A stretch of 64,000 nt of DNA from Arcticibacter sp045629565 (lineage in GTDB: Bacteria; Bacteroidota; Bacteroidia; Sphingobacteriales; Sphingobacteriaceae), in assembly GCF_045629565.1 (NCBI RefSeq), contig NZ_JAZQRL010000126.1:62001-126000 (forward strand), given 5' to 3'. Under the pieces are notes generated by a model that had not been told where the DNA came from, made no database searches, and saw nothing but the letters and a program-made list of their open reading frames with translations. This document shows, piece after piece, positions 52,400-60,751 of this stretch; within the stretch, counting starts at the first letter, position 1; every line of letters begins with the position of its first letter. A program made the translations under genes and the position numbers.

Positions 52400-53365
52400 T
52401 TATTGAATATCTCCGTAAGCTTCGAGTATCCTTCTCACCAATTTATGGCGAACCACATCTTCACCATTCAGATAGATTATTTCGATACCCTTGATATCTG
52501 TAAGAATTCGTAGTGCGGTATATAAACCCGATTGTTGCTTCTTGGGAAGATCTACCTGCGTAACATCTCCTGTGACTATAAACTTAGCCGTAGGACCCAT
52601 ACGTGTAAGAAACATCTTGAGCTGCATGTCCGTTGCGTTCTGCGCCTCATCCAATATAACGAAACAATTATCAAGCGTCCTCCCTCTCATAAAGGCCAGT
52701 GGCGCAATCTCAATGGTGCGGTTCTCCAGAAAGTGTTTAAGCTTTTCAGGCGGTATCATATCATCAAGCGCATCATACAGCGGACGCAGATAGGGATCAA
52801 TTTTCTCCTTCATATCACCAGGCAAAAAGCCCAGGTTTTCGCCCGCCTCAACAGCGGGTCGGGTCAGGATGATACGCTTAATCTCCTTGTTTTTTAGAGC
52901 CCGTACTGCCAGTGCAACGGCAGTGTATGTTTTCCCAGTACCGGCCGGCCCGATTGCAAAAAGAATATCATTTTTATTGATACTATCCACCATGCGGCGC
53001 TGATTGGCTGTCCGCGCTTTTACGACAATGCCGTTAGGACCAAAAACAATGGGTTCTGATCCACCTCCCAACTTGTCTGACTGCCCTGAAGCAGGGTCTG
53101 CATTCAAAGCCAGCTTAGCCCCGATTAAGCTTTCCAGATCGTTTGGACTAAGGTTGTCAAATTTCTCGACATGGTCGTACACTTTTTGAAAGCGTATTTG
53201 AAATGATACAAGTTCTGCTTCATCACCAAGCACTTTTAATTCTGAACCCCGCGCAACCATCTTGATCTTAGGAAATTGCTTCTTAATAAGTTCTAAATAG
53301 TCATTATTAGGCCCCCAAAGCACAAGCGGGTTTATGTTCTCCAGATCTATCTTTAATTCGTTCAA
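52400..53365 (-). CDS. PhoH-family ATPase
   Basis: A 321-residue PhoH-like protein. The N-terminal KH-like part (about 1-90) is followed by the P-loop domain with AIGPAGTGKTYTA (about 139-151), FVILDEAQNATD (Walker B region, about 237-248) and GDVTQVDLP. It is probably an RNA-associated ATPase; the role in phosphate response implied by the name is not established in this phylum. The start is TTG at 53365, the only start giving the normal N-terminus NELKIDLENINP. It diverges from the SAM hydrolase gene. Confidence 0.88.
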   Translation of the reverse strand: MNELKIDLENINPLVLWGPNNDYLELIKKQFPKIKMVARGSELKVLGDEAELVSFQIRFQKVYDHVEKFDNLSPNDLESLIGAKLALNADPASGQSDKLGGGSEPIVFGPNGIVVKARTANQRRMVDSINKNDILFAIGPAGTGKTYTAVALAVRALKNKEIKRIILTRPAVEAGENLGFLPGDMKEKIDPYLRPLYDALDDMIPPEKLKHFLENRTIEIAPLAFMRGRTLDNCFVILDEAQNATDMQLKMFLTRMGPTAKFIVTGDVTQVDLPKKQQSGLYTALRILTDIKGIEIIYLNGEDVVRHKLVRRILEAYGDIQ

Positions 53366-53468
53366 GTTATCGTTTTTTTAAGTTTCCTGGTACGTATGTG
53401 CGATTAAAATTCAATATTTGCACACTTGCGTCTTATCACAAGAATAACAATAAATATTTACATTTTAA

Positions 53469-54248
53469 ATGGCTGTAATTACTTTAACAACCGACCTCGG
53501 CGACAAAGATTTTTACCAGGCTGCTCTGAAAGGAAGCATCCTCAGTCTCCTGCCAGATGTAAATATCGTTGACATTACACACCGTATTGCAGCATTTAAC
53601 ATTCCTCAGGCAGCTTTCGTTTTAAAAAACTCGTTTCATTATTTCCCAAAGGGCACCGTTCACCTGGTGGGGATAGATTGCGTTTATAACCAGAACACGC
53701 ATTACCTGGCAATTAAATACCGTGACCATTATTTCGTGGGTTCAGATAACGGAATTTTTTCACTGATGTTCGAGGAGGATCCCGCGGAAATCGTAGAGAT
53801 CAACATTATTCAGGATCTGAAATTCCTGCACTTCCCGCTGACCGACATATTTGCTAAAGCCTGTTGCATGATTGCTTCCGGCGTACCGCTGGATGACATC
53901 GGTGTGCCCGTAGGACAACTGAGGCAGAAAGTCAATCTTAGTCCCGTTATCGACAAAGACATCATCCGCGGAAGCGTTATCTACATCGACTCGTTTCAGA
54001 ATGTTATCACCAATATCTCCAAGGATCTGTTCACCAGAGTTCAGGGAAACAGAAACTTTACGCTGAACTTTAAAAGGGGCGAAACGATCAGCCACCTCAG
54101 CTGGCACTACAACGAAGTTCCCGAGGGAGAAAAGCTTTGTCTTTTCGGGATAAGCAACCATCTCGAGATCGCTATAAATAAAGGAAATGCCAGCAAGCTT
54201 CTTGGCCTCTATTTGAATGACATTGTTACCGTAGAATTTCATTCCTGA
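53469..54248 (+). CDS. SAM hydrolase / chlorinase-fluorinase family protein (DUF62)
   Basis: A 259-residue protein of the SAM hydroxide-adenosyltransferase family, which splits S-adenosylmethionine to adenosine and methionine. The N-terminal ITLTTDLGDKDFY, the DITH segment (about 35-38), the VGSDNGIFS loop (about 90-98) and the C-terminal FGISNHLEIAINKGNA match the housekeeping hydrolase branch. The insertion loop of true fluorinases is not evident. It is probably transcribed alone. Physiological role unclear. Confidence 0.86.
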   Translation: MAVITLTTDLGDKDFYQAALKGSILSLLPDVNIVDITHRIAAFNIPQAAFVLKNSFHYFPKGTVHLVGIDCVYNQNTHYLAIKYRDHYFVGSDNGIFSLMFEEDPAEIVEINIIQDLKFLHFPLTDIFAKACCMIASGVPLDDIGVPVGQLRQKVNLSPVIDKDIIRGSVIYIDSFQNVITNISKDLFTRVQGNRNFTLNFKRGETISHLSWHYNEVPEGEKLCLFGISNHLEIAINKGNASKLLGLYLNDIVTVEFHS

Positions 54249-54321
54249 TCAAAGCATACCTTAACAAGGGTAATATGACGTATAGGTGATGCTTGTTTAT
54301 GTCATTTTTTTAATAATAATG

Positions 54322-54329
54322 TATTTTTG
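54322..54329 (+). promoter_or_regulatory. Bacteroidota -7 promoter element (TATTTTTG)
   Basis: An exact TAnnTTTG match, 31 bases before the ATG of the ABC exporter and following an AT-rich stretch. Confidence 0.58.
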
Positions 54330-54360
54330 CATGCTTTTTTACGGCATTTAAACAAACTCA

Positions 54361-56184
54361 ATGGCTCGAAATAGATTTAATAGTGGCACAAGCCCTGAAC
54401 AGGAACTGAATAAAGCCAAGATTAACAAGCAAACCATTAAAACAGCTTCAGGACTCCTCTCTTATTTAAGACCATACCGATGGAAATTTGTTATAGGGTT
54501 AGTGTTTCTGCTGTTATCCAGCCTGACAGGCCTTGCTTTTCCGGCCTTGCTTGGCGCAATGATCGATGTAGCTAAGGGGGAGGCTCCCAGATGGTTTATT
54601 CCGGATAGTATAAATGCGATAGGAATTGTATCTTTCATTATCCTGTTTTTTCAATCGTTTGTTTCCTTCTTCAGGATTCGTCTATTTGTAGAGGTTGCCG
54701 AAAAAACGATTGCCGATATACGCCGAAACACCTATTTCAAGCTCATTACTCTTCCGATGGACTTTTTTGCCAGCAGAAGGGTCGGAGAATTGAACAGCCG
54801 TTTGTCTGCCGACCTCTCACAGATACAGGACACTATCACGACTACACTCGCTGAGATGGTACGCCAGGTAATTTTGCTTGTTGGTGGAATTTCCTTCCTG
54901 ATTATAGTATCGCCAAAACTTACACTATTCAACCTCGCCATTCTGCCCATCCTCGTGCTTTCGGCAGTGCTGTTTGGCAAGAAAATCCGTAAGATATCCA
55001 GACAGGCCCAGGATCGTTTGGCTGACAGCAATATAGTTGTGGAGGAAACACTGCATGGCATAAGCTCGGTGAAAGCATTTGCCAATGAAGCCTATGAAGC
55101 AAACCGGTACGACAAAAGCCTGAAGGAAGTTGTCAAAATAGCACTCAAGGGAGCTACTTTGAGAGGAGGTTTCGCCTCTTTTATTATCTTCTGTTTGTTT
55201 GGGGCTATTGTCGCCGTGATCTGGTATGGTTCTTTACTGGTTGCCGACGGCAGCATCACGATTGGAAGCCTCACCACCTATATCATATACTCCATGTTTG
55301 TGGGGGCAGCAATGGGTACATTCCCTGAACTGTACGCTAACGTGCAGAAAGCCTTAGGAGCAACGGAGCGGATCATTGAAATTTTGAACGAGAATAACGA
55401 GCCTGTATCGATCAACGCTGCGGAAAACGTCAGCAAGTCTCTGCTCAAGGGAAATCTAACCTTTAGGAATGTGCGCTTTTCATACGCATCACGAAAGGAA
55501 ATAACCGTTCTCCACGATGTGTCATTTGAGGCAAAGGCCGGACAACGTATTGCTCTTGTCGGACCGAGCGGAGCAGGCAAGTCGACCATAGCATCCTTAA
55601 TTCTTCGTTTTTACGAGCCCAGCGAAGGAGAGATCTTGTTTGATGGAAAACCTTCCAGCCGGTATCCGCTCACCGATATCCGAAACCAGATCGCGATCGT
55701 GCCACAGGACGTTTTGCTGTTTGGAGGGTCCATTCGCGAAAACATTGCCTATGGAAAGCTATCTGCTTCTCAAGACGAAATCATCTCTGCTGCTAAGCAG
55801 GCAAATGCCCATAACTTTATTATGGCCCTGCCCGAAGGTTATGAAACACTCGTTGGTGAGCGCGGAATCAAACTATCTGGCGGCCAGAGGCAACGCATAG
55901 CCATTGCCCGCGCGCTGCTTAAAGATCCTGCTATTCTTATTCTGGACGAAGCTACCTCCTCCCTGGATTCGGAATCCGAACGTCTTGTTCAGGAAGCGCT
56001 GGAGGTGCTCATGAAAAACCGTACTTCCATTATCATTGCACACCGGTTATCAACTGTAAGAGAAGCTGATTCCATACTGGTACTGGAGAAAGGAAACGTT
56101 GTAGAAAGTGGTTCTCACGCTGAATTACTGAAAAACGAAAACGGTCTGTATAAATACCTGAGCAACCTGCAGTTTGAAGCTTAG
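54361..56184 (+). CDS. ABC exporter, fused permease-ATPase (MsbA-like)
   Basis: A 607-residue ABC half-transporter. Six membrane helices (about 40-320) are followed by a nucleotide-binding domain with Walker A GPSGAGKS (about 401-408), the signature LSGGQRQRIA, Walker B ILILDEA and the H-loop IIAHRLST. It works as a homodimer. MsbA-type lipid A or lipid export is plausible in this envelope-rich region, but other substrates fit equally. It may lead an operon with the beta-CASP gene 58 bases downstream. Confidence 0.9.
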   Translation: MARNRFNSGTSPEQELNKAKINKQTIKTASGLLSYLRPYRWKFVIGLVFLLLSSLTGLAFPALLGAMIDVAKGEAPRWFIPDSINAIGIVSFIILFFQSFVSFFRIRLFVEVAEKTIADIRRNTYFKLITLPMDFFASRRVGELNSRLSADLSQIQDTITTTLAEMVRQVILLVGGISFLIIVSPKLTLFNLAILPILVLSAVLFGKKIRKISRQAQDRLADSNIVVEETLHGISSVKAFANEAYEANRYDKSLKEVVKIALKGATLRGGFASFIIFCLFGAIVAVIWYGSLLVADGSITIGSLTTYIIYSMFVGAAMGTFPELYANVQKALGATERIIEILNENNEPVSINAAENVSKSLLKGNLTFRNVRFSYASRKEITVLHDVSFEAKAGQRIALVGPSGAGKSTIASLILRFYEPSEGEILFDGKPSSRYPLTDIRNQIAIVPQDVLLFGGSIRENIAYGKLSASQDEIISAAKQANAHNFIMALPEGYETLVGERGIKLSGGQRQRIAIARALLKDPAILILDEATSSLDSESERLVQEALEVLMKNRTSIIIAHRLSTVREADSILVLEKGNVVESGSHAELLKNENGLYKYLSNLQFEA

Positions 56185-56242
56185 CATTATTCTCTATAAT
56201 AATTTTACCATAACCGGCCTCGCCGAAACGATATAACCTAAG

Positions 56243-57628
56243 ATGAAATTAACCATTTGGGGTGCTGCTGAACAGGTTACCGGAAGCATGCATTTGCTGG
56301 AAGTCGGCAAATACAAAATACTCATAGATTGTGGCCTTGATTACGAGAAATCAACCAGACAAGAGGAGAATGAGGTATTCCCTTTCAAACCTTCGGAAAT
56401 CGACGTAGTCATTCTGACACATGCCCATATTGACCATTCAGGAAATTTGCCCACCTTGCTGCGTATGGGCTTTGAAGGACAAATTTTATGCACAGCTCCG
56501 ACCGCTGACCTGGCAGAGCTGCTGCTCCTTGATTCAGTAAACCTCTTCATGGGAAGAATGCGAAAGAAGAGTCGTCGCTCAAGAAGTGTGTCGGGTCCGC
56601 GCCCGTTATATCTGCAAAAGCACGTCATGGAGACAGCCGGTCAGTTCGTCACGATCGGCTTCAACAGGCCATTCAGGTTAAACGGTGACATCGAACTTGA
56701 ACTCATACCCTCCGGACATCTGTTGGGAGCTGCATCAGTAGTGTTAAAGATTAATGAAAACGGATCAACGAAGACCATTGCGTTTTCTGGCGATGTCGGC
56801 AGAAAAAATTATCCCGTCATCGTGGATCCTCTGCCTCTTCCACAGGTTGACTACCTCGTGTGCGAATCCACCTACGGTGGCCGCTACCACAGTAAAGACG
56901 AAACCATCGAAGAAACGCTGATCCGAACCATCGAAGAAACTTGTATTAAGACGCCCGGAAGACTAATTATCCCTGCGTTTAGTATCGGACGTACCCAGGC
57001 TCTCGTCTACTCACTCAACAAAATCTTTTCCACAGGCAAGCTACCTCCCGTAAAAATCTTTGTTGATAGTCCTCTGGCAAATTACGCTACAGAAGTATAC
57101 CGCAAGCACCATCATTATCTCAACGAAGATGCCCAATCTTTTTATAATTATAATGGTGATGAGTTTGAATTTGACAACCTACATTATGTGCAGAACATGA
57201 AGGAAAGCAAATCACTTTCCAATTACCTCGAACCCTGCATCATCGTCTCTTCTGCCGGTATGCTTGAGGGTGGCCGGATTCAGGATCACCTCTATCATAA
57301 CTTACAAAACTATTATTGTACTATTCTGTTCGTTGGATACAGTGCCAAAGGAACGTTGGGTCACCGCTTGCTAAGAGGTGACCAATTTGTACATCTCCGT
57401 GATCGTGAGCTGGCGGTCTATGCTAAAATCACACGAACGGATGCTCTTAGCGGACATGCAGATCACGAGGATTTGGTCAATTTGGTAACATCCCAGGATA
57501 AGGCACGTTTGAAGTCGGTTTTCCTTGTACATGGAGAACCAGAGAGTATGCGCATGCTGGGAGAGGACCTGATGTCCAGAGGATACGCTGTATCGATTCC
57601 TGTAAAAGGACAACTATTCGCGCTTTAA
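56243..57628 (+). CDS. Beta-CASP metallo-beta-lactamase RNA-processing nuclease
   Basis: A 461-residue MBL-fold nuclease. The metal-binding motif is THAHIDHSG (about 55-63), and the beta-CASP insert (about 245-370) contains IIPAFSIGRTQALVY and SSAGMLEGGR. The C-terminal RMMBL motif reads SGHADHEDL (about 405-413) with a final HGEP. This is the short CPSF73-like type that processes or degrades RNA, distinct from RNase J. Sixteen bases separate it from the HAD gene, so they are likely co-transcribed. Confidence 0.9.
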   Translation: MKLTIWGAAEQVTGSMHLLEVGKYKILIDCGLDYEKSTRQEENEVFPFKPSEIDVVILTHAHIDHSGNLPTLLRMGFEGQILCTAPTADLAELLLLDSVNLFMGRMRKKSRRSRSVSGPRPLYLQKHVMETAGQFVTIGFNRPFRLNGDIELELIPSGHLLGAASVVLKINENGSTKTIAFSGDVGRKNYPVIVDPLPLPQVDYLVCESTYGGRYHSKDETIEETLIRTIEETCIKTPGRLIIPAFSIGRTQALVYSLNKIFSTGKLPPVKIFVDSPLANYATEVYRKHHHYLNEDAQSFYNYNGDEFEFDNLHYVQNMKESKSLSNYLEPCIIVSSAGMLEGGRIQDHLYHNLQNYYCTILFVGYSAKGTLGHRLLRGDQFVHLRDRELAVYAKITRTDALSGHADHEDLVNLVTSQDKARLKSVFLVHGEPESMRMLGEDLMSRGYAVSIPVKGQLFAL

Positions 57629-57643
57629 ATTAATCGAAACTAT

Positions 57644-58267
57644 ATGAAGTTTGACAGCATAATTTTTGATATGGATGGCACCCTATGGGATCCGACAGAA
57701 CTATATCTGGAAGCTTGGAACAGCGGACTTAAGACATCTGGAATTGACAAGGTCTTAACCGCCGCCGACCTGAAACCCATGATGGGTGTTAACGGGAAAA
57801 GTGTTCTGGAAACACTTCTGCCAGGCCAGGATGACGATACCAGGCAACGGATTGCCGATGCGGTTAACGCACGCAGGCGCGAGCTCATCACTTCAGGCGG
57901 TGGAACGATGTATCCTGGCGTGAAAGAAGGAATCAAAGAGCTATCTAAAAAATACAAGCTTTTTATCGTAAGCAATTGTCCCAAAGGCATCATTACGTTG
58001 TTTACGAGCCGCGCCGGAATCGCTGAATATATTGTCGATGAAATGGCTTATGGGTTTAATCTGAAGCCAAAAAATCACAACATAAAGCTGCTTATTAAGA
58101 AGCACAACCTGAAAAGCCCGGTTTATGTAGGAGACACCGATATTGACCGTGTTGAAAGTGAAATGGCCGGCATCCCCTTTGTATTTGTGAGCTACGGATT
58201 TGCAGTGGCCGAGCGATATGATCTGACGTTTGATAATTTCGATAGTCTTGTAAAGCACTTCTCCTGA
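57644..58267 (+). CDS. HAD-superfamily phosphatase (phosphoglycolate phosphatase-like)
   Basis: A 207-residue HAD hydrolase. Motif I is DMDGT with nucleophile D9 and acid D11, motif II the Ser in FIVSNCPKG (about 106-114), and motif III/IV lies around YVGDTDIDRVESEMAG (about 165-180). A helical cap between motifs I and II places it in subfamily IA. It acts on a small phosphorylated metabolite in the cytoplasm; the substrate is unknown. Confidence 0.88.
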   Translation: MKFDSIIFDMDGTLWDPTELYLEAWNSGLKTSGIDKVLTAADLKPMMGVNGKSVLETLLPGQDDDTRQRIADAVNARRRELITSGGGTMYPGVKEGIKELSKKYKLFIVSNCPKGIITLFTSRAGIAEYIVDEMAYGFNLKPKNHNIKLLIKKHNLKSPVYVGDTDIDRVESEMAGIPFVFVSYGFAVAERYDLTFDNFDSLVKHFS

Positions 58268-58324
58268 AATTTGCGAAAAACTCTATATCTTCGACGCGCT
58301 AAACGAAGCTTAACCTAATCCATT

Positions 58325-59086
58325 ATGAACTCCATGAAAATTCCGAGACGTTCTTTCCTTAAGAGTACTATAATCGCCAGTGTGGCTACTTTGACCCTTC
58401 CCGAAATTGCATTGGCCTCCATTCCCTCCATGAAGCAAAAGAAGACTCTTTTGAAAAATAACGCCGTTATTCTTTTCCAGGGAGATTCGATAACTGATGC
58501 TGGGAGATCCAAAACCGAAGGAAAACCCAATCATGCTGGGGCTCTGGGATCAGGTTATGCATTTTTAGCATCAGCAAATCTGATGGGATCTTACCCCGAA
58601 AAATCTTTGAAGATTTACAACAGAGGCATCAGTGGAAACAAGGTCTATCAGCTTGCCGACCGCTGGGAACGCGATACAATCGAGATCCAGCCCGACGTGT
58701 TGAGTATCCTGATTGGCGTAAACGACTTCTGGCATATGATGAATGGAACCTATAAAGGAACGCTTGAAACCTACAGGAATGACTACAGAAATTTGCTGAG
58801 CCTTACCAAAGCTAAACTACCGAATGTGCAGCTAATCATCGGCGAGCCTTTTGCTCTCAAAGGAACATCGGTTAAACCAGACTGGTTTCCGCTGTTTCAT
58901 GATTACAGGGCAGTAGCAAGGGAAATCGCGAACGAGTTTAACGCGACGTTTATTCCCTACCAGCAGATATTCGATAAAGCGCTTGAACTTGCTCCCGTAT
59001 CGTATTGGGCACCCGATGGAGTGCACCCCTCCATAGCAGGGGCACAGTTAATGGCCGGCAGCGTCTTACAGGTATTCCGGAAATAG
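58325..59086 (+). CDS. SGNH/GDSL hydrolase with Tat signal
   Basis: A 253-residue esterase-type hydrolase. The N-terminus has twin arginines (R8-R9 in PRRSFLK) and a hydrophobic stretch ending LPEIALA, a Tat signal. The catalytic GDS motif holds Ser55. The Gly and Asn of blocks II and III are in SGNKV and IGVNDFW, and the DGVHPS segment near the C-terminus supplies Asp and His. It probably deacylates cell-wall or environmental glycans; acetyl-xylan esterase-like function is possible but unproven. Confidence 0.87.
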   Translation: MNSMKIPRRSFLKSTIIASVATLTLPEIALASIPSMKQKKTLLKNNAVILFQGDSITDAGRSKTEGKPNHAGALGSGYAFLASANLMGSYPEKSLKIYNRGISGNKVYQLADRWERDTIEIQPDVLSILIGVNDFWHMMNGTYKGTLETYRNDYRNLLSLTKAKLPNVQLIIGEPFALKGTSVKPDWFPLFHDYRAVAREIANEFNATFIPYQQIFDKALELAPVSYWAPDGVHPSIAGAQLMAGSVLQVFRK

Positions 59087-59090
59087 CCGT

Positions 59091-59345
59091 CTACTGATCA
59101 AGACTGGTGTCATTGTAAATACTTTTGTTGGCATCGTCAACGGTAATAAAAGTATACGTGTCCAAAACGTTTTCAAACTCATCGTCATCATCCCATAACG
59201 GGATGATTGGCTTTTGATGATTAATAGTAATGAAGGCATTCATTGCTGCGATTCTTTCCTTCTCCACACAAGGAATGCCTGCATTACTAATTCCCGCCTG
59301 AACGGCAGTTTCTGTTTCATGACATATAAAAAATAGTTGTTTCAT
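59091..59345 (-). CDS. Small acidic protein, unknown function
   Basis: An 84-residue protein; I start it at 59345 (MKQLFFICHETE) rather than at an upstream Met, because the hydrophobic opening strand then begins the protein. The middle is Asp- and Glu-rich (LWDDDDEFENVLDTY). Length and the strand-helix alternation vaguely recall a truncated receiver-like or Rossmann domain, but I cannot assign a family. It converges on the SGNH hydrolase with a 4-base gap. Confidence 0.45.
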   Translation of the reverse strand: MKQLFFICHETETAVQAGISNAGIPCVEKERIAAMNAFITINHQKPIIPLWDDDDEFENVLDTYTFITVDDANKSIYNDTSLDQ

Positions 59346-59471
59346 AGATCTTTGAACTTCTAATAACCACTCCATCAGCAATTAGTTTGTGAGGTATGGC
59401 CTAATAACTGCATCCAGTCTCCGACGATTAAAATATTGCTCATCCTGAAACAATAAGACACCAGATTTGTT

Positions 59472-59657
59472 ATGTTCATTATGATTAATGACAATATCTA
59501 TATTACTTACATATTCAAAGACCGCAATACCAACCAGTTGATTCAACAATTGGTTGTGAGAAACACGGTAAAGGCATATGAAAGTGTGCTGCTTACTATC
59601 CAACAACTTACAGAAAAATACTCTTTGTCAGCTCAGGATATCATTGTAGAAAACTAG
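59472..59657 (+). CDS. Possible small protein, unknown function
   Basis: A 61-residue ORF with plausible protein composition: a beta-rich start (NDNIYITYIF) followed by an amphipathic helix (TVKAYESVLLTIQQLTEKY). An antisense ORF of 74 codons (59382-59606) covers the same bases; only one is likely real, and the plus-strand one has the more natural amino-acid pattern. No homologue is recognised. Confidence 0.35.
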   Translation: MFIMINDNIYITYIFKDRNTNQLIQQLVVRNTVKAYESVLLTIQQLTEKYSLSAQDIIVEN

Positions 59658-59917
59658 TCAACTCATTTGCTGGTTTTTCAATTTATTCTGGATGAAAGCG
59701 AAGCTAGCTGATATGATCGCTGAAAAGAGCAGGTTATAGTGGCAGTACCCGCCGGATAAACACAAACAAGGGGACCTGGTATATCCCCTACCCTTTCCTT
59801 ACTGTCTGCTTGAACATACGCTGTATTTTTTTACGGAACAAGGTAGAACGGTAGAAGGCTGTCCGCTTTTTAGCAGATCAGGTATGGAGAAAGGTAAGGG
59901 CTTAAAGTAAAACGCCT

Positions 59918-60027
59918 TTATATGAAGGTGTAAACGGCCCCACTTAGTGCCGTGATTAGTCCGACTTTACGCACACCAAGTCGGACTAATCACGGCATTA
60001 AGTGCGGCTAATGTCGCCTTCATATAA
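59918..60027. repeat. Long near-perfect palindrome (110 bases)
   Basis: Position i pairs with 119945 minus i. The inner stem (59948-59967 with 59978-59997) is perfect over 20 bp around a 10-base loop. Pairing continues outward to 59918/60027 with only a few mismatches and G-T wobbles, and the outer 11 bases (59918-59928) are again perfect. The core AGTCCGACTT-N10-AAGTCGGACT recurs at 12584-12613. No T-run follows either arm. It behaves like a dispersed palindromic or MITE-like element. Confidence 0.8.
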
Positions 60028-60162
60028 TCGTTATCTTTAATAACATTGCCTGTCTTATACTGAAAATACCTTACACTTATCGAACAGTGAAAGAAGTCAC
60101 TTATACATGCAGGGCATGTCTTCTCTCCTATATCGCCTGCAACTAATCTTAATTACCTCGTC

Positions 60163-60198
60163 AAAAATAAAGGCCTGATTTATACAAAATCAAGCCTT
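60163..60198 (-). terminator. Intrinsic terminator of dps
   Basis: A 12-bp stem with one G-T pair (60170-60181 with 60187-60198) and a 5-base loop. On the minus strand it is followed by TTTATTTTTG. It lies 26 bases beyond the dps stop. Confidence 0.85.
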
Positions 60199-60224
60199 CA
60201 GATTAATAGTATTTAAAACGGATG

Positions 60225-60704
60225 TTAACTCTTTCCGCAAAATGCTCTCAGCATCCAGGTATTCTTTTCTTTAAACTGCATAAAGCGATTGATCATATCA
60301 TTCGTTCCTTCGTCACCGCTTGCAGCAGTCGCTTCCATGAGATTACGCTCCATTTCAATCAGGGCATTAAAATCTTCCAGAATGGCTTCTACCAGCTTGA
60401 TATCTTCCATTCCGATGGTATTAATCTCCTTTATCGTCGCCGTATTAATGTAGTCCTGATAAGTACTTAAAGGAGCCTTTCCTAAAGTGAGAATTCGCTC
60501 AGCAAGTTCGTCAATCGTTGCTACTGCATTAGTATACAACTCTTCAAACTTCACGTGGAGCGTAAAGAAACTCTTTCCTTTCACATTCCAGTGGGCTCCC
60601 CTTAGCTTCTGGTAATGGATATGATAATTGGCAAGATAATCATTTAGCTCGTCAACTACTGGACGTACATCCGTGTCCTTTAATCCGATTTGTTCAGCTT
60701 CCAT
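60225..60704 (-). CDS. dps: Dps-family ferritin-like DNA-protection protein
   Basis: A 159-residue Dps miniferritin that oxidises and stores iron and shields DNA under stress. The ferroxidase ligands have the spacing of E. coli Dps: H38 (AHWNVKG), H50, D65 and E69 (TIDELAER). The four-helix bundle length is normal. It is a single gene with its own terminator, 47 bases from the stop of the minus-strand protease gene upstream. Confidence 0.93.
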   Translation of the reverse strand: MEAEQIGLKDTDVRPVVDELNDYLANYHIHYQKLRGAHWNVKGKSFFTLHVKFEELYTNAVATIDELAERILTLGKAPLSTYQDYINTATIKEINTIGMEDIKLVEAILEDFNALIEMERNLMEATAASGDEGTNDMINRFMQFKEKNTWMLRAFCGKS

Positions 60705-60751
60705 AAATGCATTATTTTATATCAATAACCGAAGTCCTCGCCATAAGGTTT

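Larger units (their letters stand above)
59658..60224. other. Intergenic region with long palindrome, no gene seen
   Basis: A 567-base gap between the small ORF and dps. It contains a 6-bp hairpin (59769-59789), the long palindrome 59918-60027 and the dps terminator. No reading frame is credible. Confidence 0.6.
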
